Positions 1-9,137 are shown, counted from the stretch's first letter. The stretch: DNA of 17,673 bases from an uncultured Armatimonadota bacterium (GCA_946478935.1 CAMLEL010000008.1:1-17673), one strand, 5' to 3'. The notes: generated by a model from the sequence alone, not told the origin. Numbers and translations are program-made.

Positions 1-759
1 CGCCGTTGCCACCATGAGGTCGGCTGGATCAGCCTTGTAGCTCTTTTCAAGGTACGGGATCGCTTCCGGTACTCGTCGTGCGATGACCAGTGTCAGTCCA
101 GCATTGCGGACAAAGGTGCGGTGATCGGGCCGAAGGTCGGCAGCTCGTTTGAACCGCGTTGCAGCCTCGGCAATATTCCGGGTCTTCTCGTACGCTACGC
201 CAAGGTTGTTCAGAGTGAATGCATCGTTTGGTTTGAGGCGATCGGCCTCAGTGAAAGCCGTGATAGCCTTCGCGTAGTCACCTTTTTTCAGGTACACGCC
301 GCCCTTGTTGTAGTGAGGTTCCGCCATATTCGGATTCAGCTTGGCGACCACGTCGAATTGAGCCAACGCAGCATCAAGCTGATTGGTTTCCAGCAGGGCA
401 TTACCCAAGTTGGTTTGAACCTCAAGGTCTTTGGTGCGAACTTTGGCCGCCTTTTCCAGTAGCGGCACGGCTTTCGCAGCCTCATTTGTCCTTAGGTAAA
501 TGAATCCGAGCCAGGTTTGAACGTCCGGATTCTCGGGGATTTCCGCATAGAGAGACTCAAAATTGGTCTTCGCCAGGGCAACATTGCCTGCCTTGTAACT
601 TGCGACCGCATCCATGATGCGTTGCTTTTGTTCGCGGTCCTTCTTTTGCGCGGCAGTCTCTTGAGTTGGAGGCGAACCTTGTTGACCACCTGAATTCTGA
701 GCAAACGCCGAAATACATGCTACGGTCAATGCTCCAACGGCAAACAACTTCGATCTCAT
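1..759 (-). CDS. Secreted TPR-repeat protein (C-terminal part beyond window)
   Basis: The reading frame opens at ATG 759 and runs off the left edge, so 253 residues are visible without a stop. The start is MRSKLFAVGALTVACISAFA followed by Q, a clear Sec signal peptide cleaved near residue 20. A charged linker rich in Q, K and E follows (about 21-45). From about residue 48 there are tandem tetratricopeptide repeats, with typical segments such as GDYAKAITAFTEADRLKPND and LNNLGVAYEKTRNIAEAATR. TPR arrays hold protein partners, so this is probably a periplasmic scaffold; the partner is unknown. A Shine-Dalgarno-like GGAGAAAGG lies about 7 nt upstream. The gene begins 36 nt after the purL stop, so it may be read with purL, with no obvious functional link. 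The family is clear from the repeats; the exact function is not. Confidence 0.85.
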   Translation of the reverse strand, partial: MRSKLFAVGALTVACISAFAQNSGGQQGSPPTQETAAQKKDREQKQRIMDAVASYKAGNVALAKTNFESLYAEIPENPDVQTWLGFIYLRTNEAAKAVPLLEKAAKVRTKDLEVQTNLGNALLETNQLDAALAQFDVVAKLNPNMAEPHYNKGGVYLKKGDYAKAITAFTEADRLKPNDAFTLNNLGVAYEKTRNIAEAATRFKRAADLRPDHRTFVRNAGLTLVIARRVPEAIPYLEKSYKADPADLMVATA

Positions 760-795
760 CAAACTACCTTTCTCCAAAAACATCTTCATTACATC

Positions 796-3049
796 CTATG
801 ACTGGCCCCCATTCAGGACCAGGGGAATCGCATCTTCAAATGCCGATCGCAACCCTGCAATGGGCCACGAAATCATCGAACCGCCCACCTTGACGGACAA
901 ATGGTCACCTGCTTCAATACTGCCAACTTTTTGAATCGACAGATTGAACTGCTCGCAAACGCCTTTCAGTGCCTGCTCACGCTCCGGCGTTGAACTGACC
1001 AGGACATAGCCTGGCAACTCTCCGAACAATCGTGCATCGGTTCTGCTGGAATAGACGAACGCCGGCCCGTCCAGTTCCGCGGACACCGCCATGCCTGCCC
1101 GAATCGCAATTTCGGCCAGAGCCACGCCTGTCCCGCCTTCACTCACGTCATGGGCGCTGAGGATGGTTCGATCTTCTGCAAGTTGTGCAAGCGCGCAATG
1201 AAGCGCCTTCTCTGCTTCTAGATTTGGAGCGACAGGGTACCCGTCTTCATGTCCGCCGACATAGTTCAAATAGGCGCTGGCCCCGAGGCCGTCATGGGTC
1301 ACGTTCAGATTGGGCACCGAGATCAGCCACAGTTCAGAAACTTCGGAGGGCGCAGATGGGAGTCGGTTTTCGGCATCTGAGAGCACACCCACAATCCCGA
1401 TCAGTGGTGTTGGCGGCACCTCTCCAAGCTCGCTTTCATTGTAGAAACTCACGTTTCCACTGATCACGGGCGTTCCGAGCGCCTCTGCAGCATCGGCAAT
1501 ACCCTTGACTGCATGGTTGAACTGCCAATAGACGTGGGGCGATTGGGGACTGCCAAAGTTCAGCCCATCAGTGACTGCTTGTGGCATTGCGCCGGTACAG
1601 GCGACGTTGCGCGCTGCCTCAGCGACTGCAAGCTGACCTCCAAAGTACGGATGAAGATAGGTCTGCCGGGAGTTGCCATCGATCTTGATCGCTATTCCCT
1701 TCTTTGTTCCCCTCGGAGCCAAAACCGCGGCATCGCCTTCTCCCGCCGCCACGGTCGTTTGAGTCTGCACGTGCTGATCGTATTGTTGATACACCCATCG
1801 CTTACTTGCAATCTCTGGTGTGGCAAGCAATGTGAGGAGTGCACCATGCGGGTCAGCTTCTGGAACGAGCGCCAAATCAAACGTGGCGGCATTGCGGAAG
1901 TACGTGGGCTCTTCCATCTCAGACTCATACACCGGACAGTGATCGGTCAGAAGCTTGGGATCCAGTTCGGCTTCAGTGATGCCGTTACGAGTGACCCGCA
2001 AGATCCCGTCTCCAGTTACGTATCCAATGACCTCTGCTTTAAGGCCCCACTTGCGGAAGACGTCGATGACTTCATGTTCACGCCCCTTGGAAGCAACGGC
2101 CAGCATGCGCTCCTGGCTCTCACTGAGCATCAATTCGTATCCGGTCATGTCGGATTCGCGCATCGGAACTCGGTCGAGATCGATTACCATGCCAACGCTG
2201 CCTTTGCTGGACATTTCAACCGTGCTGCAGGTCAGACCTGCCGCTCCCATGTCTTGGATTCCGACGATCGCGCCGGTCTGCAGGGCCTCGAGCGTTGCTT
2301 CGATCAACTGCTTCTCGGCGAATGGATCGCCGATCTGAACATTGGGCCGCTTCGAGTCCGACTCTTCATCCAGTTCGGCACTGGCAAAGGTCGCTCCATG
2401 TATTCCATCCTTGCCGGTTCACGGGATTGCCTTCGCCCGAGGCGGCGGCGGTGGTGATCTCGTCGAGTTTCAAGATGCCAACGCACATGGCGTTGACCAA
2501 GGGATTGCCGCTATAACGCGGATGAAAGCCGACCTCGCCGGCAACCGTTGGCACTCCGACACAGTTGCCATACCCTGCGATTCCGGCCACCACGTGCTCA
2601 AAGAGATAACGATTACGCTCGATGATCGCGGGATCGCCTTCTCCATCCCGAATCGGACCGAAACGAAGTGAATTCAGGCCGGCAATCGGCCGAGCCCCCA
2701 TCGTGAGGATGTCGCGAATGATGCCGCCAACCCCGGTCGCCGCACCTTGATAAGGTTCAACGGCAGAAGGATGGTTGTGCGACTCCACCTTCATCGTGAT
2801 GCCTAAACCATCTCCGATATCGATGACGCCAGCGTTTTCGAATCCTTCTCCTTCCAGGGCGGCTTTGTAGCGCTTGAAGTAGGCAAGTACTGGCCGCGAA
2901 TACTTATAGCCACAGTGCTCGCTCCACATAACCGCGAACATTCCAAGTTCGGTGTAAGTCGGTTCTCTATGGAGAAGTTTGAGGATGAGATCGTACTCGC
3001 TGGAGGTTAGACCCATCGAAGAGTACACTTCGGCAGTGATCGCGGGCAT
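796..3049 (-). CDS. purL: Phosphoribosylformylglycinamidine synthase subunit PurL (frameshifted)
   Basis: PurL is the ATP-dependent large subunit that converts FGAR to FGAM in purine synthesis, working with PurQ and PurS, which are not in this window. The first frame (from ATG 3049) has WSEHCGYK at residues 42-49, the conserved SHNHPS motif at 90-95 and [12 protein letters not shown] at 102-113. It is right up to GNPV at about residue 210. There the frame changes: the correct continuation, [13 protein letters not shown], is in another frame and runs through [13 protein letters not shown] and GNVSFYNE to a TAG stop at 796-798. Relatives have about six residues (like MYAGAK) between GNPV and TG, but only one base remains here, so about 17 nt are missing. 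The repaired length, about 757 residues, suits the small PurL type. A TATAAT box sits 7 nt before the start. Identity is certain; whether the break is real is not. Confidence 0.93.
2416..2422 (-). other. Frameshift/deletion junction inside purL
   Basis: Reading the minus strand, the GTG codon of GNPV (2422-2420) is followed by one A (2419) and then ACC GGC AAG GAT (TGKD) from 2418 in a new frame. Conserved residues on both sides are intact, so the lesion is confined to this point. It is best explained by loss of about 17 nt rather than a one-base slip, because about six family residues are also absent. Confidence 0.8.
3024..3029 (+). promoter_or_regulatory. -10 box (TACACT) for the lipoprotein gene
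   Basis: TACACT fits TANNNT and ends 6 nt before the GTG start at 3036, which places the expected transcription start at or beside the start codon. It lies inside the purL coding region. No good -35 element is visible. It supports the GTG 3036 start and a leaderless transcript. Confidence 0.45.
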
Positions 3050-3461
3050 CCTAAGAATTATATCCGCCGGAGCCTTACTCCTCCTGGTCCTTGGATGTGG
3101 ACCCTCGTTTAACTATGAAGGCGTGTGGCGCGGGAATCGCGACTTGAAAATCAACTCGGGTGAGAACCCAGGCGTGGTGCGAACCCTCGGCCAAGTTACG
3201 CTCGAGATCAAAGGCAACACGTTCAAACTCACGGAGGCGGGAATGCCAGTTGCCGGCTCGGTGACCTTTCGTGATGGCAAAGCAAGGTTAAAGATTGAAA
3301 CCCGCGCGGGCACGCCAATTGAGCGAGAGCCCAAAGAGATCCAGGGACAGATCAAGGAAATCGAATTGACTCCCAGGTCTGACGGCAACATGGACTTTTA
3401 CGACCCGGGGGGCTTTTTCCCAGACCCACTCACGCTAAAGCGCGAGCCGCCCAAAAACTAG
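3036..3461 (+). CDS. Small lipoprotein of unknown function
   Basis: The GTG start at 3036 gives a 141-residue protein opening with a compact signal peptide and lipobox LVLGC, the lipidated Cys being residue 21. I chose this start because an upstream extension would place charged residues ahead of the signal peptide and because a TACACT box precedes it by 6 nt. The mature part is a small beta-rich domain. It opens with [11 protein letters not shown] and has alternating strands such as [11 protein letters not shown], resembling the calycin/META style of small bacterial lipoproteins, but I recognise no family. The gene starts head-to-head with purL with a 14-nt overlap. It ends tail-to-tail with the response regulator in a shared CTAG. 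Its role in the envelope is unknown. Confidence 0.75.
   Translation: MIAGILRIISAGALLLLVLGCGPSFNYEGVWRGNRDLKINSGENPGVVRTLGQVTLEIKGNTFKLTEAGMPVAGSVTFRDGKARLKIETRAGTPIEREPKEIQGQIKEIELTPRSDGNMDFYDPGGFFPDPLTLKREPPKN
3057..3062 (-). promoter_or_regulatory. -10 box (TATAAT) for purL
   Basis: On the minus strand a perfect TATAAT is separated by 7 nt from the purL ATG at 3049. The transcript would start at or near the A of the start codon. A convincing -35 is not visible, and there is no good Shine-Dalgarno sequence that this layout would need. Confidence 0.5.
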
Positions 3462-3925
3462 AACATCGCCACGAGCGACGTGATGGACCAAGGTGTTCGG
3501 TTTGTCTCCAACCAGTAACTGCCGATCCGCTTCACTGCCTCGATGAACTTTTGGAAGTCGACCGGTTTTGAAACATAGCTGTTGACTCCAAGTTGGTAGC
3601 ACTTCTGAACGTCGCGGGCTTCGTCAGACGACGTTAACACGACAACCGGAATGTTCTTGGTGGTCTCATCCGAGCGAATCTTTTCCAGTAGCTCGAGGCC
3701 GCCGATGATCGGGAGCTTGAGATCAAGCAGTATCAAATCGGGAAGGCGATGCTCCGTGAGTCCGCCCAAGAGTTTGCCTTCGAAAAGATAGCTGAATGCT
3801 TCCTTTCCATCGCGGGCCACAACAATCGTATTCTGCGTCACACCCTTTAGGGCCCGCTTAACCAACATTTCGTCGTCGGCATTATCCTCGACATGTAAAA
3901 CCAATGCTTCGCTTAATTCACTCAT
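3458..3925 (-). CDS. Single-domain response regulator (CheY/Rcp1-like)
   Basis: This 155-residue protein is one receiver domain and no output domain. From the ATG at 3925, the acidic pair is E13-D14 (in HVEDN), the phosphoacceptor is D68 (ILLDLKLP), the switch Thr is T99 (VVLTSS) and the conserved Lys is K120 (SKPVDF). The extended loop before D68 and the HVEDN/LLDLKLP wording match the Rcp1-like group, which often takes phosphate from phytochrome or other sensor kinases. No kinase gene lies in the window, so it is an orphan. A GTG at 3997 would add 24 residues, but these do not look like receiver sequence and overlap a hairpin, so I prefer 3925. There is no clear ribosome binding site. Its TAG stop interlocks with that of the lipoprotein gene. 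Confidence 0.88.
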   Translation of the reverse strand: MSELSEALVLHVEDNADDEMLVKRALKGVTQNTIVVARDGKEAFSYLFEGKLLGGLTEHRLPDLILLDLKLPIIGGLELLEKIRSDETTKNIPVVVLTSSDEARDVQKCYQLGVNSYVSKPVDFQKFIEAVKRIGSYWLETNRTPWSITSLVAMF

Positions 3926-3969
3926 TGAAAACCAAAAGAAGGCTTGAATCCCGAAATTGGACCTGAGTC

Positions 3970-3993
3970 GCCCCGCAATTGTTCTTGCGGGGC
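3970..3993. repeat. Perfect 9-bp inverted repeat (hairpin) between protease and response regulator
   Basis: GCCCCGCAA (3970-3978) and TTGCGGGGC (3985-3993) are exact reverse complements around a 6-nt loop. On the minus strand the hairpin lies after the protease stop and before the response regulator start. No T-run follows on either strand, so a classical intrinsic terminator is unlikely. An attenuator, an RNA processing site or a terminator without a U-tract are options. Confidence 0.6.
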
Positions 3994-4027
3994 TCACAAC
4001 TTGTACCTTTTAGCCCAATAGACCGGC

Positions 4028-7000
4028 TTACTTTGTCTGCTTGAGCAACACCTCGATTGCCTTGTCAAGCTGAGGATCGCGGTCGCCAAAGAAATCCTCC
4101 GGGCCGTAGGGCACTTCGAAATCCATCTCTTGCCCCATGTTTTCTAGCGGCGATCCATCTAATCGATATACGCCGGTACTTGGCATCCGCGCGCTGGTCC
4201 CGTCGATCAGAGGGAGACCATAGGTGTAGATGACGTACCCGGGAGTGGTCCACCCCACCAGCGTCGCCAACTTCCTTTGCCGCATTGCATAGGGGAACAT
4301 TTCTGCGTTGGAAAAGCTGTTTTCCGCTGCCATCACGACCATCGGAATGGCCAGCGTCTGGCCTGGTCCAAGCTGAGGCTCATCATCACGAATTTGGTAG
4401 ATGGAATTTGGAACCCGCTCCAGCACGTCGATGATCTGGTCAGACGTATTGCCGCCACCATTGCCTCGGACATCGATGATCAGCGCCTTTTTGCCCTCTC
4501 CGTATTCCCAGACCTGTTGGTTGAATCGAGCCAGTTCACCGCCACTCATGCCTGCAATGTGGACGTACCCGATCTTGCCGCCCGACTTCTTTTCGACATA
4601 CTCGCGTCGCCACTTGAGCCGGTTTGCGGTCATGAGTCCGCCGAATTCGCCACCACTCATCGAGCGGTATTTAACTTCTCGGGACTTGCCGTCCGTGCCC
4701 TTGACGGTTAGCGTGAGGTCACGGTTGTTTTGCTCATTGAGAACGTCTCTGTACAGCGCTTCATTTGCCTGGGTCGGAGTGCCATTCACGTGGGTGACGA
4801 TTTCGCCAGCCTTGAGGCTCGTCTTGGCATAGGAGCCAGGTGTTCGAGCCGGAACCTCTTTGATCTTGATTCCCGGACCTGAATAGTCGTAGTCGAATAG
4901 AAATCCCAGGTGGGCTGAACTTTCGCCATTTGGATTACCGGCTGCAGGACCAACTTCCGAGTGCGATGCCTCCAAGTTTCCAACCAGCATGTTCAACACC
5001 GTAGCCATCTCATTTCTATGGCCGACCGACGGAAGGAACTTCGCATACCGGCCCTTCAGCTCAAGCCAGTTCCGACCATGGAAGTTGGCATCGTAAAAGC
5101 TTCGGTTGAATGCGCTCCAGAACTGCTCGTACGCTGCCGCGCGCTCTTTTCGAACATCACGCTTCCAATCAACCCGAAACGCTACAGTCGTGATCGGCAT
5201 TTGGGGAGCCCGCAAGTTCAACGTATTGAGCGTTCCATTTCGGATGAATTCCAGAGAGTTGCCGTCCTTGGAAAACTCGAATGATCTGATGCCGCCACCA
5301 TTGGTGACTTTCTTCGGATTGTCTCCACTGTATTCGGCGCGATTGATGTCGCCATCGAGAAGATAGAACACCTCGCCGTTCGTCGCATCGAAGCGGATAT
5401 TGGAAACGACTCCCGTGGTAACGATCCGGCGGGCCCGATTCTCGATGTCCTCAAAGTCGATCTCAACCTTTACTGGTGATGTTGGCTTGACATACTTCAA
5501 GTCCAGTTCCGTTTCTCGGGCGTCTTCAGCTTTCAATGGCAAAGCGAAGATCCCCGTACCCTGTCGGTTGCTGGTGAAGTAGATGTATTTTCCGTCCGGC
5601 GTCCAGCGTGGCGAGCCATGCTGCGCGCTCATTCGGGTTACATTGACCTTTTGTCCCGTTTGAGTATCAAGCACCCAGATATTGGAGGCAGCTTCCCAAT
5701 AGTAGTAACCGCTTCGCCGCAAATCTTCGGGATATGCCACATATCGACCATCCGGGGAAAACGCATATTGAGGAACCGATCCACCATCATCGTTGCGGGG
5801 TCGATTCAGCAGCTGCTTGGGAGTTCCACCGCTGATCGGCACAATGTAAAGGCCGCCCTGTTTGCCTGCCTTCCAGAACGTGACCGACTTCCGATCCGGG
5901 CTGAGGTCCAGCGCTCCAACATCGTTCTCGTCGGTCGTGATCATGGTGGTTGCCAGCGTTTCGACATTCATCCGATACAGCCGCTTGCCACCATCTCGAT
6001 CGCTTACGAAAAACACAGTTGAGTCATCAACGAAAAGCGGTTGTTCATCGAAGCCTTCCCATGTCGTCAACTGCTTGGCGTCGTCCGCATTCGGTCCCTT
6101 GCCTTTCTTCGTGGGCACCAACCAAAGCTCACCGCGTACGTTGAAAACGATCTTGTCGCCCTTGGGACTCAGGGTCTGTTCCCTGGCTCCGTCGCGCAAA
6201 ATCAATCGCTCTTCGTTGGTGGTCTTGTCGTCCAGAGTTGCCGTGATGGTGATTTTCTTGGGTTCGGATCCCAGTGGCATTACATAAACGTCGCCATCAC
6301 GCTCAAACGCCGCAACTTGTCCACCCTTTGACACGGTGAGAAACCTTGGCCCTTCTACCGTGAAGTCAGTGATTCGGCGGGCCCTACCGGGGGCGTCGAC
6401 CGCATAAATGTTAGGGCATCGATCCACGTTGTCCACGATCTTAGGAATTGGCTTTCCGATGTAACTGGAGCTTGGAGTTGTCTGGTTGACGGTGACGGCC
6501 AAGATGGATTTGCCGCCAAGAGCGTAGTGGGGCCACAAATGTTGATGACCATTGTTGCGCCACTCGATCCGGCGGTCACTTGCGAGGTCGTACTCCCAAA
6601 TCTGGCTGGCCGCTGAACCCTGGTATCGCGGCCTGGACCACGGAAAGCCGAGTCGCGTTTACAGAATCTTCCGGCCGTCCACTGAGAACTTTGGATTGTT
6701 GTCGGCGGCGTAGTCGAGAAAGAATTGTTGGGTCTTCCCGGTGCCAACTTCAACCCCATAGATTCCATTGACGGATTCATCGCGAGTTGCACGAAAAACG
6801 ATCGTCTTGCCATCGGGAGACCAATCGCTGGGCACGTCCTGGCCTGAATGCCACGTCAGCCGCTGAGTGCGACCCCCATCGGCCGGGACGACGAAAATGT
6901 CGTTGTTGCCATATCGGTTGGAGGCAAAGGCGATCCACTCCCCATCGGGCGACCAAACGGGAGTGTCGTCCATCTCAATGTGATTGGTGATCGGGATCGC

Positions 7001-7189
7001 TCTGCCCCCGCTACTTGGCGTCACCCAAATGTCGCCCTGGTAGCTGAAAGCCAAGCGACTTCCATCTGGGCTCAGGGCGAGAGACCAGGCGCCCACGAGC
7101 GGTTCGCGCGTCGGCGATGGGAGCTGGGCAGAACTGATTGCAGAAGCGGCAAGAAATGCCAGACACGGGAAGGAGACCAAACGGGGCAT
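4028..7189 (-). CDS. Tricorn-like S41 protease, secreted (interrupted by an in-frame TAA)
   Basis: The 1,054-codon reading frame matches tricorn proteases in length and order. There is a signal peptide (1-22, ending AISSA before Q), then WD40/TolB-like beta-propeller repeats such as PVWSPDGEWIAFASNR over about 35-650. A helical C1 region, a PDZ domain (about 780-860) and the S41 catalytic core follow. The catalytic residues align closely with Thermoplasma tricorn: Ser742-His743 (ASHSEV), nucleophile Ser960 (ENSFSNAE) and Glu1016 (PLENMG). The glycine-rich RGNGGGN strand is also present. The residue after the nucleophile is Asn, where tricorn has Asp966. Residue 177 is a TAA stop (6661-6659) between GRKIL and TRLGFPWSRPRYQGSAA, a conserved stretch. 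Relatives have an aromatic residue there, and Tyr codons are one base from TAA. The same frame continues on both sides. The enzyme probably degrades peptides in the periplasm, if it is made at all. Confidence 0.9.
6659..6661 (-). other. In-frame TAA within the tricorn-like gene
   Basis: The codons on the minus strand read AAG ATT CTG TAA ACG CGA CTC, with conserved protein sequence in the same frame before and after. A one-base change from a Tyr codon explains it. Other genes in the window, including the end of this one, stop at TAA, so recoding of TAA is not supported. Confidence 0.85.
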
Positions 7190-7198
7190 GCTTGTAAA

Positions 7199-7204
7199 AT
7201 CTTA
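7199..7204 (-). promoter_or_regulatory. -10 box (TAAGAT) for the tricorn-like gene
   Basis: TAAGAT fits TANNNT and lies 9 nt before the ATG at 7189 on the minus strand. No Shine-Dalgarno sequence is seen between the box and the start codon. The -35 region is weak. Confidence 0.4.
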
Positions 7205-7250
7205 CTCCAGACATATCCCCTTCTCACCTCTTTGTGCAAGCTATCGCAAG

Positions 7251-7256
7251 TAAACT
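7251..7256 (+). promoter_or_regulatory. -10 box (TAAACT) for the zinc-ribbon gene
   Basis: TAAACT ends 7 nt before ATG 7264 and there is no Shine-Dalgarno sequence in the spacer ATCGCCC. The expected transcription start is at the start codon. This promoter would drive the zinc-ribbon, membrane protein and hisF genes. Confidence 0.45.
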
Positions 7257-7263
7257 ATCGCCC

Positions 7264-7482
7264 ATGGAGCGGCTGAATTCCGAAGGGATTCCACGACATC
7301 ACCTTAAGTTCGCGTTGAGCCGCCGCTCAACGGTTCTTACCGCCCGCCGAACCGATTCGTGCCTGCTTTGTCGGCGTAGAGGCGTGAATGAGGCAGGGCT
7401 GTGTGATTTGTGCTATCCGTTGATTCAGGACACGGAAGAATTGGCACTGGTGGGCCGCTGGCTTTCGGGAGAAGGTCCCTGA
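7264..7482 (+). CDS. Small zinc-ribbon protein of unknown function
   Basis: From ATG 7264 this encodes 72 residues. The centre carries [18 protein letters not shown], a C-x2-C-x10-C-x2-C arrangement at about residues 33-50, which should bind one zinc ion. The N-terminal third is basic. I recognise no named family; a role in nucleic-acid or protein contact is plausible but not shown. The start was chosen because TAAACT lies 7 nt upstream; an earlier TTG at 7234 would sit upstream of that box. Its TGA stop (7480-7482) overlaps the start region of the next gene, so the two are probably made together. Confidence 0.65.
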   Translation: MERLNSEGIPRHHLKFALSRRSTVLTARRTDSCLLCRRRGVNEAGLCDLCYPLIQDTEELALVGRWLSGEGP

Positions 7483-8291
7483 TCATTTTTCTGATCGGCC
7501 TCGCTATCGGGATCATTGTTGGATACCTGGTTCTCACCCTTCGCCAAAAGCTCAAACCGAAGTTCTTCGCGATGACCGAGTACTGGATCTACATTCCGGG
7601 TGAGAGACTTCCCAAGCAAGACGACGTTATGTCGCTGGTCCTGCAAGGGAATAGTCCGGTCGGCCCCGAAGAAGGATTGTTGTTTAGCGACATCAGGCTC
7701 CATATTGCCCTGGTCCTGCGAACTAAGAACCCGCATGTCTTTCGGCCAGATCTCTTCGACGAGCACATTGAACCCACTGCCGACCTCCTTCAGCGAATGG
7801 CATCCTCGAACGCCGTAGCAAAGATCCGGTATGCAAGCGAAGAACGACTCAACTCTGATGCGCATTTGCAGCTGCTGCCCTACCTTGCCTATGCGTATAG
7901 CAAATTGGCAGATGGCGTGGCGGTATTCGATGTGGCGGCCGAGAAGGTCATGTCGATCGAAGAGTTTCGAGAATTGCTTCGAGATCGAAATGCTCGCCGA
8001 GTCGACATGCACGTCAATACGATTTGGCACCGATCTGAAGACGGTGGACGTGCGGAAACCCGCGGACTCGTCAAGAAGGGCATTCCAGAGCTGGTCACGG
8101 CCCAAGTGCATGCCGACGAGCGACTGCTGGTGACCGGGCTAGTGGATGAAGCGGCAAAACAAATATGGGACGCCAGCGAGTTTCCCAGCCAGGTCGAAGT
8201 GGAATCCTACAACGACCTTTTCCGGCTATTGCTAGCAGCACCGAAGGAAGGCAAATCTGAAGTCCGGATCATGAGGGTCCAGAGTTCATGA
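7410..8291 (+). CDS. Membrane-anchored protein, weakly DUF4261-like
   Basis: A single N-terminal membrane segment ([20 protein letters not shown]) is followed by a soluble domain of about 230 residues. Short stretches such as [16 protein letters not shown] and [15 protein letters not shown] recall DUF4261-type proteins, but this is a weak resemblance and I assign no function. The longest frame starts at GTG 7410, giving 293 residues and a 73-nt overlap with the zinc-ribbon gene. A CTG at 7479 would instead start directly at the membrane segment (LIIFLIG). It overlaps the preceding TGA as CTGA and has GGGAGAAGG just upstream, mirroring the ATGA couplings elsewhere in the window. The 3' end overlaps hisF by 4 nt (ATGA), so co-translation with hisF is likely. 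Confidence 0.7.
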   Translation: MLSVDSGHGRIGTGGPLAFGRRSLIIFLIGLAIGIIVGYLVLTLRQKLKPKFFAMTEYWIYIPGERLPKQDDVMSLVLQGNSPVGPEEGLLFSDIRLHIALVLRTKNPHVFRPDLFDEHIEPTADLLQRMASSNAVAKIRYASEERLNSDAHLQLLPYLAYAYSKLADGVAVFDVAAEKVMSIEEFRELLRDRNARRVDMHVNTIWHRSEDGGRAETRGLVKKGIPELVTAQVHADERLLVTGLVDEAAKQIWDASEFPSQVEVESYNDLFRLLLAAPKEGKSEVRIMRVQSS

Positions 8292-9055
8292 CAGCCGTTC
8301 GCCTCATTCCTTGCCTGGACATCAAAGACGGCAGGGTCGTGAAGGGAGTGAACTTTTTGGGACTGCGGGACGCCGGGGACCCGATTCAACTCGCGCAGTA
8401 CTACGGTGAAGAAGGCGCTGATGAACTCGTTTTCCTAGATATAACGGCTTCATCCAAAGGTCGGGCGCCCGTCATAGAACTCGCTTCGAGGGTTGCAGAA
8501 CAAGTCTTTATCCCGTTCACGGTAGGCGGCGGGATTCGCAGTGTGGCTGATATCCAGCAAGCATTACGGGCCGGGGCGGACAAAGTCAGCCTCAATACAG
8601 CCGCCATCGCCGATCCGGATCTGGTGCGGCGCGGCGCGGAAAGTTTCGGCAGGCAGTGCATCGTGGTTGCCATCGATGCCAAGCGGAATTCCGGGCGGAA
8701 CCAGTGGCGGGTTTACAGCCACGGTGGACGAACGGACACCGGCATGGACGCCGTGGAGTGGGCCCAGCAAGTCGCGAAACTTGGCGCTGGCGAGATCCTC
8801 CTCACGAGTATGGATGGAGACGGTTCCCAGTCTGGCTACGACCTCGAACTCACGCGAGCGGTCAGCGATTCGGTTGATATTCCCATCATTGCGAGCGGCG
8901 GCGCGGGCAAGCCAGAGCATCTGATCGAGGCCGTGGAGACGGGTCATGCTGATGCGGTGCTTCTGGCGAGCATCATCCATGATGGGAATTTCACGATCCC
9001 TGAACTCAAATCGGCAATGGCGGCGACAGGCATACCCATGCGCATGACGCACTAG
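8288..9055 (+). CDS. hisF: Imidazole glycerol phosphate synthase subunit HisF
   Basis: HisF is the cyclase half of the HisHF enzyme. It uses ammonia from HisH to turn PRFAR into imidazole glycerol phosphate and AICAR, in histidine and purine metabolism. The 255-residue protein is a full-length (beta-alpha)8 barrel. It opens with [19 protein letters not shown] and carries the two catalytic aspartates D11 and D130 (VVAIDAKR). Phosphate-binding loops include FTVGGGIRS (about 77-85) and [14 protein letters not shown]. The start ATG overlaps the upstream TGA (ATGA). No other his gene lies in the window, so hisF is separated from a his operon here and coupled instead to an unknown membrane protein. 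Identity is certain. Confidence 0.98.
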   Translation: MTAVRLIPCLDIKDGRVVKGVNFLGLRDAGDPIQLAQYYGEEGADELVFLDITASSKGRAPVIELASRVAEQVFIPFTVGGGIRSVADIQQALRAGADKVSLNTAAIADPDLVRRGAESFGRQCIVVAIDAKRNSGRNQWRVYSHGGRTDTGMDAVEWAQQVAKLGAGEILLTSMDGDGSQSGYDLELTRAVSDSVDIPIIASGGAGKPEHLIEAVETGHADAVLLASIIHDGNFTIPELKSAMAATGIPMRMTH

Positions 9056-9108
9056 TGTAATGCGCGCTATTTATTAGGCCCCATGAACAAGCAATCATTA
9101 CATGCAAT

Positions 9109-9137
9109 TTGCTTGGCGAGTCTATGGAACCTACAAT
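9109..9137 (+). promoter_or_regulatory. Sigma70-like promoter for the DUF4382 lipoprotein gene
   Basis: TTGCTT (9109-9114) and TACAAT (9132-9137) are separated by exactly 17 nt in the 143-nt gap after hisF. Transcription would start near 9144, leaving a leader of about 55 nt with the Shine-Dalgarno AAGGAGA at about 9182-9188. This is a conventional leadered promoter, unlike many others in the window. The rest of the gap shows nothing else clear. Confidence 0.6.

Noticed and set aside
1513..2457. Long plus-strand open frame (314 codons) opposite purL
   Set aside because: It is antisense to clear PurL coding sequence, has unlikely composition and no start signal; it is a shadow of the real gene.
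6659..6661. Recoding or programmed read-through of TAA
   Set aside because: TAA ends several other genes here, and no read-through context or structure is evident; error or mutation is simpler.
7425..8111. Minus-strand open frame of 228 codons opposite the membrane protein
   Set aside because: The plus strand has a membrane segment and coupled starts; the minus frame runs through the overlap with no recognisable protein features.
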